A stretch of DNA of 64,000 nucleotides, taken from the NCBI RefSeq assembly GCF_024171645.1, contig NZ_JALKAC010000004.1, positions 331,395-395,394 on the forward strand, in the 5' to 3' direction. Of this stretch, positions 15,541 through 23,991 are shown one piece after another (position 1 is the first letter of the stretch; each line of letters begins with the position of its first letter). The notes under the pieces were generated by a model. The model saw only the letters and a list, made by a program, of their open reading frames with translations. It ran no database searches and was not told the DNA's origin. The position numbers and the translations under genes are program-made. This DNA is from Flavobacterium sp. HSC-32F16. GTDB lineage: Bacteria; Bacteroidota; Bacteroidia; Flavobacteriales; Flavobacteriaceae.

Positions 15541-17930
15541 TAATTACGAAGTGGTTTTCCTTTAGTCAACATGTACTGGATTCTTTCTAATGTCTTGCGT
15601 TCTGTACATAAACTCAAGAAAGCTTCACGTTCGATATCTAATAAGTATTGTTCAGATACTAAAGTTGCTTCAGATAAATCACCACCAGCCATTACATAAG
15701 CCAGTTTGTTAGCGATTTTCTTGTCGTGCTCAGAAATGTATTTTCCAGCTTCCATTTGATCTGTTCCTACTAAGAACATCCCAAGAGCTTGTTTTCCTAA
15801 TACTTTTACATCCGTTCTTCTGATTGGTTGTGTGTAACCAGCTTCTGCCATTAACAAAGCATGTTTTTTAGCTTCCGCAATCTGACGATCTTTGTTTACT
15901 ACAATAACATCTTTTCCATGCTGCAAAAGTCCAGTATCAAAAGCTTCGTAACCAGAAGTCGAAACTTTTGCCATTGCGATTGTCAAGAAATACTCTTGAA
16001 GAACGTTTAATTCCACATCATTTTTGCGGAATAAATCTGAAGCTCTCAAAGCCATTTCTTTAGATCCACCACCACCAGGAAGTACACCAACACCAAATTC
16101 AACTAATCCCATGTACGTTTCTGCAGCTGCAACCACTTTATCAGCATGTAAGCTCATTTCGCATCCACCGCCAAAAGTCATTCCGTGAGGCGCAACCACA
16201 ACTGGAATAGAAGAGTAACGAACACGCATCATGGTATCTTGGAACAATTTAATTGCCATGTTCAATTCGTCGTATTCCTGCTCAACTGCCATCATGAAAA
16301 TCATTCCGATATTAGCCCCAACAGAGAAATTCGCTGCCTGGTTTCCAATAACTAAACCTTGATATTCTTTTTCAGATAAGTCAATTGCTTTATTGATAGC
16401 TTGTAGAACGTCACCACCAATTGTATTCATTTTAGATTGGAATTCTAAGTTCAAAATTCCGTCTCCTAAATCCTGAATGATTGCTCCACTGTTGCTCCAA
16501 ACTTTTTTGCTTTCGCGAATGTTGTTCAGAATAATGAATGAATCTTGTCCAGGAACTTTTACTTGTGATTTTGTTGGAATGTTATAGAAATAAGTTGCTC
16601 CTTCTTTTACAGAATAGAAACTGTCACTTCCAGAAGCCAGCATTTCAGTAACCCATGCAGCTGGTTCTAAACCTTCTGCTTTCATGATTTCAATTCCTTT
16701 GGCAACACCAATTGCATCCCAGATTTCGAATGGACCATTTTCCCATCCGAAACCAGCTTTCATGGCATCGTCAATTTTGTATAATTCGTCTGAGATTTCA
16801 GGAATTCTGTTTGACACATAAGCAAACATTCCGGCGAAACTCTTACGGTAGAATTCTCCCGCTTTGTCTGTTCCTTTTACTAAAACTTTAAAACGATTGA
16901 TTGGTTTATCGATAGTTTTTGTTAGTTCAAGTGTAGCAAAATTTGCTTTTTTTGCAGCGCGGTATTCTAATGTATCTAAGTCTAAAGAAAGAATGTCTTT
17001 ATCTACTTTTTTATAAAAACCTTGACCCGTTTTACTTCCCAACCAATTATTTTCCATCATTTTTGTGATGAAATCAGGAAGCTTGAACAATTCGTGTTGT
17101 TCGTCAGTTGGACAGTTTTCATAAATACCATTAGCAACGTGTACCAAAGTATCTAAACCAACAACGTCAACTGTACGGAAAGTAGCTGATTTTGGACGAC
17201 CAATTACTGGTCCTGTCAATTTATCAACTTCTTCGATCGTTAATCCCATTTCTTTCACTAAATGAAATAAACTCTGGATTCCGTAAATACCAATTCTGTT
17301 TCCAATAAACGCCGGAGTATCTTTAGCAACAACCGAAGTTTTTCCTAAGAATTTAGATCCGTATTCGTTTAAGAAATCCAATACTTCGGTTGAAGTTTTT
17401 GGGCCAGGAATAATTTCAAATAATTTTAAGTAACGCGCAGGGTTAAAAAAGTGAGTTCCGCAGAAGTGTTGTTGAAAATCTTCGCTTCTTCCTTCACTCA
17501 TAAAATGAATTGGAATTCCAGAAGTATTAGATGTAACTAAAGTTCCCGGTTTACGGAATTTCTCGATTTGTTCAAAAACTAATTTCTTAATGTCTAAACG
17601 CTCTACAACAACCTCGATAATCCAGTCAACATTGGCAATTTTTGCCATATCATCGGTTGTATTTCCAGTCGTAATTCGGTTTGCGAATTTTTGGCTGTAA
17701 ATAGGAGATGGTTTCGATTTTAATGAATTCGCCAAATGTTCGTTTACCACACGGTTGCGAACGGCTTTACTTTCAAGCGTTAATCCTTTTTTAGCTTCAG
17801 CTTCTGTCAACTCGCGTGGAACGATGTCAAGCAGTAAAACTTCAACACCAATGTTGGCAAAATGACAAGCTATACCTGAACCCATAATTCCGGATCCAAT
17901 TACAGCAACTTTTTTAATTGTGCGTTTCAT
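15540..17930 (-). CDS. 3-hydroxyacyl-CoA dehydrogenase / enoyl-CoA hydratase fusion
   Basis: A 796-residue bifunctional beta-oxidation enzyme. The N-terminal half is a NAD-dependent 3-hydroxyacyl-CoA dehydrogenase: GSGIMGSGIACHFANIG near residue 11, QHFCGTHFFNPARYLKL with the catalytic His, and DTPAFIGNRIG. The C-terminal half is a crotonase-fold hydratase with GANIGMIF and FGGGCEMSLHADK. The order is reversed relative to E. coli FadB, as in other Bacteroidota and Bacillus FadN-type proteins. It is followed by thiolase and acyl-CoA dehydrogenase genes and preceded by a MarR gene. Confidence 0.93.
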   Translation of the reverse strand: MKRTIKKVAVIGSGIMGSGIACHFANIGVEVLLLDIVPRELTEAEAKKGLTLESKAVRNRVVNEHLANSLKSKPSPIYSQKFANRITTGNTTDDMAKIANVDWIIEVVVERLDIKKLVFEQIEKFRKPGTLVTSNTSGIPIHFMSEGRSEDFQQHFCGTHFFNPARYLKLFEIIPGPKTSTEVLDFLNEYGSKFLGKTSVVAKDTPAFIGNRIGIYGIQSLFHLVKEMGLTIEEVDKLTGPVIGRPKSATFRTVDVVGLDTLVHVANGIYENCPTDEQHELFKLPDFITKMMENNWLGSKTGQGFYKKVDKDILSLDLDTLEYRAAKKANFATLELTKTIDKPINRFKVLVKGTDKAGEFYRKSFAGMFAYVSNRIPEISDELYKIDDAMKAGFGWENGPFEIWDAIGVAKGIEIMKAEGLEPAAWVTEMLASGSDSFYSVKEGATYFYNIPTKSQVKVPGQDSFIILNNIRESKKVWSNSGAIIQDLGDGILNLEFQSKMNTIGGDVLQAINKAIDLSEKEYQGLVIGNQAANFSVGANIGMIFMMAVEQEYDELNMAIKLFQDTMMRVRYSSIPVVVAPHGMTFGGGCEMSLHADKVVAAAETYMGLVEFGVGVLPGGGGSKEMALRASDLFRKNDVELNVLQEYFLTIAMAKVSTSGYEAFDTGLLQHGKDVIVVNKDRQIAEAKKHALLMAEAGYTQPIRRTDVKVLGKQALGMFLVGTDQMEAGKYISEHDKKIANKLAYVMAGGDLSEATLVSEQYLLDIEREAFLSLCTERKTLERIQYMLTKGKPLRN

Positions 17931-17982
17931 ATTTGTAAAATTTGTTTTTTGGGTAGAATTTGAATTTTTCTCTTAAAAGAGA

Positions 17983-18441
17983 CTATTCATTTTCTGTGTT
18001 TTCTGTTTGATTGAATATGTTTTTATCCTGAATTAATTCGTTTATGATTTCAGAAACTTCGATAAAATGTTTCAGCTTTTCATCCGAAACATGTTTTCTA
18101 ACGCTTTCATTAAACTTCAGAACTGTATTTTTAGATAAATCTCTTTTTTCTTTTCCAAAGTCGGTTAGGTAAATCAATACTCCTCGTCCGTCGCTTGGAT
18201 TTTTTTTGCGAACAATTAAACCCTTTTCTTCCATCGATTTTAGTGTTCTCGTTAGGCTGGTAGCTTCCATACCCATTCTCGGACCTAAAGCGGTAGATGG
18301 AGTTCCTTCTTCTTTGTCCATACTTAAAAGAGCAAATCCTGTCGCCATTGTTGCGTCATATTTAGCAGCTTCTTCATTGTACATTCTTGAAACAGCCTGC
18401 CATGTCGCTCTTAAAATATAATCTATCGTTTTGTCTTTCAT
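17983..18441 (-). CDS. MarR-family transcriptional regulator
   Basis: A 152-residue winged-helix MarR protein: TPSTALGPRMGMEATSLTRTLKSMEEKGLIVRKKNPSDGRG is the recognition helix and wing. It heads the beta-oxidation operon by 52 bases, so it is probably the operon's own ligand-controlled repressor, responding to an acyl-CoA or fatty acid; the ligand is inference. Start chosen at MKDKTIDYIL; a -7 box and a palindrome lie directly upstream. Confidence 0.9.
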   Translation of the reverse strand: MKDKTIDYILRATWQAVSRMYNEEAAKYDATMATGFALLSMDKEEGTPSTALGPRMGMEATSLTRTLKSMEEKGLIVRKKNPSDGRGVLIYLTDFGKEKRDLSKNTVLKFNESVRKHVSDEKLKHFIEVSEIINELIQDKNIFNQTENTENE

Positions 18442-18459
18442 AGGTAACTATATCGATTT

Positions 18460-18490
18460 CAAATATAATTAAAAAATACTATGCATGCAT
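18460..18490 (-). promoter_or_regulatory. promoter and candidate MarR operator of the beta-oxidation operon
   Basis: The minus strand carries TATATTTG (18460-18467). Thirteen bases further upstream is the perfect palindrome ATGCATGCAT (18481-18490), close to where a -33 element would lie. This placement suits an autoregulatory repressor site. Confidence 0.5.
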
Positions 18491-18662
18491 ATAATTTTTT
18501 AATAAATTTTTGGTTAGTTAAAAAATCGCTCTGATTTAGAGTGGTTTGGTGGTTTATTTATAGTGAAATATACTATTCTTTTTTTAGATTTTAACATTTT
18601 TTATGCTGTAAAAATCTTTTTTTAGTTTTTAAAACGCATTTAATTCTGTATTCTTTAAAAAA

Positions 18663-19700
18663 TTATGCATTTAATTCAGTTAAATCTTCAGAATCGTAGC
18701 GTGAAAGGGCATTTTGGAGAATCTTTTTCATACGATTTCTCAGACCTTCAGGTCTTAAAATCTCCAAACAGCTTCCAAAACCTAATAAAAGCCTTTCCAT
18801 TTCGTAATTTGGTATTACAAACAAATGCAGAATAACACTTCCATCTTCATTTTCTTTAATTAATCGCTGAGAAGTATGCAAAGGTTTTGTGAGTACGTAA
18901 GGCGCATTCGAAGCATCGACCCATATTTCAATTCTTCTTGCGTTCAATCCTGAATTCACCGTTACGCCAATCACATCTTTATAATAATCATCAGCGTCAA
19001 AATCTTCCTCTAAATAACGATGATTAAAATCGTAATCAATAGAAATGATTCTGTCCAAAGCCAAATTCGTAATCGGCTGTGAAGCTTTTTTCTTTCCGAT
19101 TAAAAACCAGCGGTTATTGAATTCCTTTAATATAAAAGGATGAAAATGGAATTTTGTTTCTTCAGCGGATTTAAAAGATTTATAAGTAATAATCAGAACC
19201 ATTTTTTTGATAATCGCCTGATATATTTCGTCCAGATAATGCAGTCCTTTTAGTTTCTCATTTTTATCCAGGTAAATAACAGGTTTGGTATGTGATTTCT
19301 CCGAATAAATTTTATCCTCCAATCGCTGTAAAATATCTGAGACATCATTAAATAAAGAGAAATCTTTAAATTGTTTCAACATCGAAACCGTTTCGGTTAA
19401 AACATTCATGTCCGTCTCCGTCAGCGGAATATCAGTTATCGAAAAATCTTCGTCTTCATATTTATAATACTTTTTATCGTAAACCACGATCGGAGCATTA
19501 TAACCCAATTTCTCACTACGCATCAGCTGAATATCCATCTGAATGGTTCGTTTACTGATGGGGTTTTGGCGTCCTTCATATTCAGATAAAGCTTCAGAAC
19601 ATTCTTCGATTAAATCTTCGAGTGTCCATTGCCTGTATTTATTCTGTAGACATTTATCGATGGTTTTGTAGCGAATTAAGGCATTTTTGTTTTGTGACAT
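18663..19700 (-). CDS. WYL-domain transcriptional regulator
   Basis: A 345-residue regulator started at the ATG at 19700 (MSQNKNALIRYKTIDKC); the upstream in-frame extension runs into a dispersed repeat and is not credible. The N-terminal helix-turn-helix (about 1-80) is followed by a WYL domain (about 160-260) with LDEIYQAIIKKMVLIITYKSF and HPFILKEFNNRWFLIGKKK, then a WCX-like C-terminal extension. WYL proteins respond to nucleic acid or nucleotide ligands and often govern RNA repair, DNA damage or defence genes. The genes on its right (HD protein, tRNA-like array, RING/TerD, RtcB) make it the prime candidate for binding the 25-base inverted repeats found there. Confidence 0.88.
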   Translation of the reverse strand: MSQNKNALIRYKTIDKCLQNKYRQWTLEDLIEECSEALSEYEGRQNPISKRTIQMDIQLMRSEKLGYNAPIVVYDKKYYKYEDEDFSITDIPLTETDMNVLTETVSMLKQFKDFSLFNDVSDILQRLEDKIYSEKSHTKPVIYLDKNEKLKGLHYLDEIYQAIIKKMVLIITYKSFKSAEETKFHFHPFILKEFNNRWFLIGKKKASQPITNLALDRIISIDYDFNHRYLEEDFDADDYYKDVIGVTVNSGLNARRIEIWVDASNAPYVLTKPLHTSQRLIKENEDGSVILHLFVIPNYEMERLLLGFGSCLEILRPEGLRNRMKKILQNALSRYDSEDLTELNA

Positions 19701-19714
19701 GTTTTTATGATTTT

Positions 19715-19808
19715 GGGCGTGTCCCTCCGGGCCGGGCTTTACGTTCCCGCTTTTTTTAAGGCGAAGAAAAATCGCCTTAAAAAAGAGCTCCACTTCAATC
19801 CCTCACGC
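19715..19808. repeat. dispersed GGGCGTG...CTCACGC element
   Basis: Begins GGGCGTGTCCCTCCGGGCCG and ends CAATCCCTCACGC. It encloses a strong hairpin (TTTTTTTAAGGCGA at 19751-19764 with TCGCCTTAAAAAAG at 19772-19785). The start and end recall a structured repeat I know from Bacteroidota genomes; that is from memory. Confidence 0.55.
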
Positions 19809-19864
19809 ATTTACGTTAATAATGAAATCTCGTTTTCAATGATTTTATTTTCGTTCCAATTTTC

Positions 19865-20008
19865 CGTAGAGACGCACCGTAGAGGCGCACAGCAGTGCGT
19901 CTCCGCAACGATTAGCCACAACGCATAGCAAAAACCCGACATGTTTAATTATTACGTTATATTGGTGTCGAATTACTTTGCGTAGACGCACTGCAGTGCG
20001 TCTCTACA
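19865..20008. repeat. two palindromes of the GTAGAGACGCAC family
   Basis: 19865-19903 has a partly duplicated left arm (GTAGAGACGCAC, GTAGAGGCGCAC) with AGTGCGTCTC. 19981-20008 reads CGTAGACGCACTG then CAGTGCGTCTCTAC. With the element at 19715-19808 they fill the 316-base gap 19701-20016. Confidence 0.75.
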
Positions 20009-20016
20009 GACATATT

Positions 20017-20631
20017 TTATGTTAATATTGAAATTTCCTTTTCAATATTAATTCTCGCTTTCTCCTCATATAAATTCCGAAATTCCTCAGTCTGAAAAAT
20101 AAACTCATTCTCCAGAAAATGTTTCAAAGCTTTCGCACGTCCAGGTTTGTAGAGAAAATCAGGATAAATGCGGTATTCTTTTCTAATCTGTTCAAAATAG
20201 ATTTTGTAATCATCCCAATCTTTAGCAAGGATTTTCAAATCAAAATCGATTAACCAATTAATATCTTCAATTTCATTTTGCTGATGTTGTTGTGTGGCAC
20301 AAATGGCATCAAAGACTAATTGTTTATTTAGATTGCTATTTTCAGTTAAAATTGACAAAGCATATTCTGCACTTTTGAGTTCGTTATCTTTTTTGGAAGC
20401 CGAATACACAAAATCATGATAAAAAATAGAAAATAATATTTCGTCAGGATTTTGAAGTTTATCACGATACGTTTCAAAACTGGTAATCATTTCTTGTAAA
20501 TGGGTGAGATTATGATAATGCCTTGATTTTTTGGAATATGCCTTTTCTAAATCCGTCCAGTTTTGCTGAATTTCATTTGCTGAAAAGCCAATATTCGAAA
20601 GTAAATCAGAATAAATTTTTTCTAAATTCAT
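20017..20631 (-). CDS. HD-domain metal-dependent phosphohydrolase-like protein
   Basis: A 204-residue HD-superfamily protein. The metal-binding motifs are RHYHNLTHLQEM (first His) and FSIFYHDFVYS (the HD pair), followed by ATQQHQ and a later DFDLKILA aspartate. Family members remove phosphate from nucleotides or RNA ends; the substrate here is unknown. It lies on the minus strand between the WYL regulator and the divergent tRNA-like array, so a part in RNA-end processing is plausible but unproven. Confidence 0.82.
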   Translation of the reverse strand: MNLEKIYSDLLSNIGFSANEIQQNWTDLEKAYSKKSRHYHNLTHLQEMITSFETYRDKLQNPDEILFSIFYHDFVYSASKKDNELKSAEYALSILTENSNLNKQLVFDAICATQQHQQNEIEDINWLIDFDLKILAKDWDDYKIYFEQIRKEYRIYPDFLYKPGRAKALKHFLENEFIFQTEEFRNLYEEKARINIEKEISILT

Positions 20632-20639
20632 AATCGTAA

Positions 20640-20825
20640 GTGGATTTTTTAGGCTCCAGAGGAGCTAAATATTTATAGCTAATTTATAAGACCCAATCAT
20701 AAAGCTCCAGCGGAGCGACACTTAAGTTGGGCTTTATTAAAAAATATGTCGCCCCGCTGGGGCTCTTTTTAGGCATAATCAAAGAGTTATAAATATGTCG
20801 TCCCTCTGGGACTTACGCGCTTTTT
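20640..20825. repeat. cluster of GCTCCAGCGGAGC-type palindromes
   Basis: Four related hairpins: GGCTCCAGAGGAGC (about 20651), AAGCTCCAGCGGAGCGACA (about 20702), GTCGCCCCGCTGGGGCTC (about 20749) and GTCGTCCCTCTGGGAC (about 20799), linked by ATTTATA tracts. The stretch 20632-20862 holds nothing else that I see. Confidence 0.65.
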
Positions 20826-20862
20826 TCAAATTAATATTTACTCAAATTTAAAATTCTTTTTT

Positions 20863-20902
20863 TACTGCGCAAAATAATTGCGTAGTAGTTTTGAAATCTT
20901 TG
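20863..20902 (+). promoter_or_regulatory. RNA-repair operator 1 with promoter box
   Basis: Arms TACTGCGCAA (20863-20872) and TTGCGTAGTA (20878-20887) around AATAA form an inverted repeat with one mismatch. After seven bases comes AATCTTTG (20895-20902), a near match to TAnnTTTG. It faces the tRNA-like array and the RING/TerD gene. Confidence 0.75.
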
Positions 20903-20951
20903 CTCAAGAAATAAAACAAATTATATTTCTTAAAAAATGGAACAAAATTTT

Positions 20952-20991
20952 TACTACGCAAAATAACTGCGCACTAGTTTTAAAATCTTTG
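20952..20991 (+). promoter_or_regulatory. RNA-repair operator 2 with promoter box
   Basis: Arms TACTACGCAA (20952-20961) and CTGCGCACTA (20967-20976) around AATAA, then seven bases and AATCTTTG (20984-20991). Same layout as operator 1, 89 bases downstream of it. Confidence 0.75.
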
Positions 20992-21116
20992 TTCAGAATT
21001 AAAAACAAACGTTCATAGAAATAAAAATAAAGAATAAAACAGGTCAAGTTTGAGTTACTTCGAAAACACTTTCCAATGTACACACTTACACCATTACCTT
21101 TTTATTTAATTATCAT

Positions 21117-21233
21117 GAAGCAGTAGCTCAGCGGTAGAGCAGGTAGTTTTGAAATTATCCTTCAAAGGTCAATTAAAACTTACTTCGTACACTTCTAATG
21201 TCCGGGTCGTGGGTTCGAATCCCACCTGCTTCA
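21117..21233 (+). ncRNA. tRNA-like RNA split by a 46-base insertion
   Basis: The ends form a tRNA: acceptor GAAGCAG (21117-21123) with CTGCTTC (21226-21232), D-arm GCTC/GAGC (21126-21140), T-arm GTGGG-TTCGAAT-CCCAC (21209-21225). An anticodon-like loop CTTCTAA (anticodon UCU, Arg) lies at 21192-21198 on a weak stem, GTACA/TGTCC. Between D-arm and this stem are about 46 extra bases: a hairpin TTTTGAA/TTCAAAG with a 7-base loop, then module 2 of the repeat array. A normal tRNA has no room for this, so I call it a tRNA mimic or a split, intron-bearing tRNA, not a standard tRNA-Arg. Confidence 0.7.
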
Positions 21234-21261
21234 CAATTATTGGTCAAGTAAAACTTACTTC

Positions 21262-21293
21262 TTAGGTTCGATTCCTGACTTCCGAAAGGAAGT
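21262..21293 (+). ncRNA. isolated T-arm with GAAA-loop hairpin
   Basis: TTAGG-TTCGATT-CCTGA (21262-21278) looks like a tRNA T-arm and begins directly after module 3. It runs into ACTTCC-GAAA-GGAAGT (21278-21293), a perfect hairpin. There is no acceptor, D-arm or anticodon arm, so it cannot be a tRNA by itself. A second small hairpin, GGG-GAAA-CCC, follows module 4. Confidence 0.55.
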
Positions 21294-21484
21294 TGACGGT
21301 TATAAAGTTTTAAAATTATCATTAAAAAAAAACGAGGGTCAAGATCAACTTACTTCTCGGGGAAACCCATCAGATAAAATAGTTCATCAATTACACTCCA
21401 ATTTCAGGTCAAGTGTTTCTTACTTCAAAACTCTTTTAGGTAGAACTCAGAAACGCAATTATCTAAATTTTAAAAATTAAAAAA

Positions 21485-23725
21485 ATGAAAACAAAAGAAT
21501 TATTAAAAATCAGTTTACGCCAAAATGCTATTTTCATTCCGTCAGAAATGATTATGAATGACGTTAAAAATTTATCAGGAACAACATCCGTTTTGTTAGC
21601 CAATGTTTCAAAACTTGGATTTACATTTTCTGAATCATTATTACATGCTTTAAACAATGTGAGCCCGAATTATAAAATCGAGGTTTTAGAAGTTTTGAGA
21701 GCAATTTTAGGAACAGATAAAAACTGGACGCCATTGGTAAAAGAATGGAATATTCCAACAGGCGAATCTGTTGTAGATCATATTATCACATATTTTGGAA
21801 ATGTTTTTAAAACTAAAAACGGAACAACTTTACAATGCGGACATATTATCCCTGATAATACTTTTCCATTAGAAAGATACAACGGTTGTCCGTTCTGCGG
21901 AACTCCTTTTGAATTCGGAAAACTGGAAAATATCGGACAAGGAAGCAAATTGAAAATGTTGGATTTGTGGACAGAAAAAGATTTAAATGATTTCTATATA
22001 TCATTATTGCAATCTAAAACCGCTTTAGACGCTACTCAGGTAGATAGTTTAAAAATGGCGATGCAATATTTGCCTTTACCAAAAACAGAGGTGGCAATGA
22101 AGGAAACTTTAATGCTGGTGATTGATCTTTTGATTGAAAATGGTAAAGAAGCCGAAGCGTCTCAGTTTTTAAAAACGCCAACAGATATCTTACGATACTT
22201 GTGGTATAAAAACACAGGTATGCTTCAAATTATCGAGCCAAAAACGATTATCAAAAGAACATCAAAAAATGCACAGCATTTTCATAATGTTTTAGATACA
22301 AGCGTTCAGGCGAGAATTGCGTCTCAAAAAGATTTGAAACTAAAATATTCCCGAAAAGAATGTTTAATGGTCGCAAATTGGTTAAACAATATGAATATGG
22401 ATGTGGAAGCGATGTGCGAAACCATGCATCCAAAAAGAGGAATGTGGGTTCGTTTTATCCGCGCGTTGCGTTTGGCAGAATACAGCAAAAGAAAAGGGTT
22501 TGAGAAATTGAACTTTTTAATGGATGTGTTCTACAACCAAGTGTACGATGTTTGGCAGAGCAAAGTAGATTCGTCAAGATTGAAATTTGATGCCGATAAA
22601 ACATTTGGATTATTGAAACAACGTCCAGGATTATTTGCTCGTTCTTTATTCTCGAACATGCTATGGTTTGGAGCAGAGGAAACTGTTGCTCATTTTGAAG
22701 AAATCATCGATAAAGTTCCGGCTCGATTGGTGTTTACATTAAATATGTATGCTCAAAATTATTTTGATAAAAACATGCAGAGAAGTGTGAAACCTTTGGG
22801 AGGAACAAACAAACGAATCGAAGCAAATGCTTTATTAAAGTTGTACGAAGATTTTCAGTTGGAAGCGATGAAAAATCAAATCGAAGAATTGTGTCTTTTG
22901 GCCATGAAAAAACGATTTGCGAAAATGGCGAACACCAACAAAACAATCTATATCGATCCGCAATTGTTTAATATTCCGGTTTCTATAGGAGATCGAAGCG
23001 AAACCGTTCAGGATTTGCCAGTTGCTTTAATGGGAACACGTTTCCCAGTTGAAGGAAACGAATTGCGATTGTTTATGCAATGGGGTAAAGATCTTCCAGC
23101 GCAACATTTAGATATGGATTTAAGCTGTCATATCGCTTATGAAGATAAAGCCGATATTTGTTCTTTCAGCCGATTGACTACTACAGGTTGTCAGCATAGC
23201 GGAGATATCCGAAGCATTCCAAATAAAATTGGAACTGCCGAATATATCAACATCAACATCGACGAATTGGCGAAAGCCAAAGCAAAATTTGTAACTTTTA
23301 CTTGCAACGCGTACAGCAATGGAAGTATTACGCCAAATTTAATTGTAGGTTGGATGAACAGCAAACACCCGATGAAAATTTCGGAGAGAACTGGTGTAGC
23401 GTACGATCCGTCGTGTGTAGATCATCAGGTTCGTGTGACGCAGAATGTTGCCAAAGGTTTGGTTTTTGGAGTGTTGGATGTAGCCAGAAGAGAAATCGTT
23501 TGGTTAGAGATGACTTTCGGAGGTCAGGTTGTAGGCGGATTAGATTTCAAAGGCGTTCAGACATTATTATCAAAACTAAACAGCAAATTGAATATTGGTA
23601 GTTTGTTACAGCTTAAAGCGGAAGCTCAAGGTTTAACAATCACCGAAAATGAAATTGCAGATGAGGTTTATACAGCTCAATGGGCGATGAATCCAGCAGT
23701 TGTTACACAATTATTAATTGATTAA
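21485..23725 (+). CDS. RING/TerD protein of the MXAN_6230/SCO0854 type
   Basis: A 746-residue protein matching my memory of the MXAN_6230/SCO0854 RING-domain family. A helical N-terminus leads to a zinc site with C118, H120, C135 and C138 (LQCGHII and CPFCGTPF). A long helical region fills about 150-480. The C-terminal part (about 541-660) looks like a TerD domain: DMDLSCHIAY, then TTTGCQHSGDIRSIP and FVTFTCNAYSNG. Family knowledge links TerD proteins to phage and chemical stress complexes, and such genes have been noted beside RNA-repair ligases. It follows two operators and the tRNA-like array and precedes rtcB. There is no TROVE/Ro domain. Confidence 0.75.
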   Translation: MKTKELLKISLRQNAIFIPSEMIMNDVKNLSGTTSVLLANVSKLGFTFSESLLHALNNVSPNYKIEVLEVLRAILGTDKNWTPLVKEWNIPTGESVVDHIITYFGNVFKTKNGTTLQCGHIIPDNTFPLERYNGCPFCGTPFEFGKLENIGQGSKLKMLDLWTEKDLNDFYISLLQSKTALDATQVDSLKMAMQYLPLPKTEVAMKETLMLVIDLLIENGKEAEASQFLKTPTDILRYLWYKNTGMLQIIEPKTIIKRTSKNAQHFHNVLDTSVQARIASQKDLKLKYSRKECLMVANWLNNMNMDVEAMCETMHPKRGMWVRFIRALRLAEYSKRKGFEKLNFLMDVFYNQVYDVWQSKVDSSRLKFDADKTFGLLKQRPGLFARSLFSNMLWFGAEETVAHFEEIIDKVPARLVFTLNMYAQNYFDKNMQRSVKPLGGTNKRIEANALLKLYEDFQLEAMKNQIEELCLLAMKKRFAKMANTNKTIYIDPQLFNIPVSIGDRSETVQDLPVALMGTRFPVEGNELRLFMQWGKDLPAQHLDMDLSCHIAYEDKADICSFSRLTTTGCQHSGDIRSIPNKIGTAEYININIDELAKAKAKFVTFTCNAYSNGSITPNLIVGWMNSKHPMKISERTGVAYDPSCVDHQVRVTQNVAKGLVFGVLDVARREIVWLEMTFGGQVVGGLDFKGVQTLLSKLNSKLNIGSLLQLKAEAQGLTITENEIADEVYTAQWAMNPAVVTQLLID

Positions 23726-23767
23726 AAAGGTTCTAAGGTTCTAAGGTTCTGAGGTTCTAAGGTTTTT

Positions 23768-23904
23768 GTAGAGACGCACTGCTGTGCGTCTCGGCAAAGA
23801 TTAATGTTTCACGCAGATTTAAAATGATTTTGGCAGATTAGCGCAGATTATTCATAATTTTTTTTTTTTTAATATCTGCTTAAATCTGCAAAATCTGCGT
23901 GAAA
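23768..23904. repeat. palindrome and CACGCAGATTT hairpin before rtcB
   Basis: 23768-23792 reads GTAGAGACGCACTG then CTGTGCGTCTC, a member of the GTAGAGACGCAC family. 23807-23904 is a long imperfect hairpin starting TTTCACGCAGATTT and ending AAATCTGCGTGAAA. Two more copies of the second type are at 25694 and 57818. Confidence 0.7.
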
Positions 23905-23908
23905 TAAA

Positions 23909-23947
23909 AACTACGCAAAATAACTGCGCAGTAATATAAAACCTTTG
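23909..23947 (+). promoter_or_regulatory. RNA-repair operator 3 with promoter box (rtcB)
   Basis: Arms AACTACGCAA (23909-23918) and CTGCGCAGTA (23924-23933) around AATAA, then six bases and AACCTTTG (23940-23947). It lies 44 bases before the rtcB ATG. Confidence 0.78.
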
Positions 23948-23991
23948 CACCTATGAACCTCTGGACCTTTGTCCCTTTAAAAAACAAAATA

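Larger units (their letters stand above)
21042..21426 (+). repeat. five-copy GGTCAA-N7-TTACTTC module array
   Basis: A 20-base module with fixed ends GGTCAA and TTACTTC and exactly seven variable bases occurs at 21042, 21167, 21242, 21337 and 21407. Spacings are 125, 75, 95 and 70 bases. The intervening pieces differ from one another and include tRNA-like arms and GAAA-loop hairpins. The array lies between operator 2 and the RING/TerD gene, so it would be transcribed as that gene's long leader or as separate RNAs. Confidence 0.8.

Noticed and set aside
21117..21233. Ordinary tRNA-Arg (TCT)
   Set aside because: The D-arm and anticodon arm are separated by about 46 bases and the anticodon stem has a mismatch, so a normal tRNA fold is not possible without removal of the insert.
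21042..21426. CRISPR array
   Set aside because: Repeats have seven variable internal bases, spacers are 50-105 bases and structured, and no cas gene is near.
21485..23725. Ro/TROVE protein, expected beside RNA-repair genes
   Set aside because: No TROVE-like HEAT-type region or vWA domain is visible; the zinc site and TerD-like end fit a different family.
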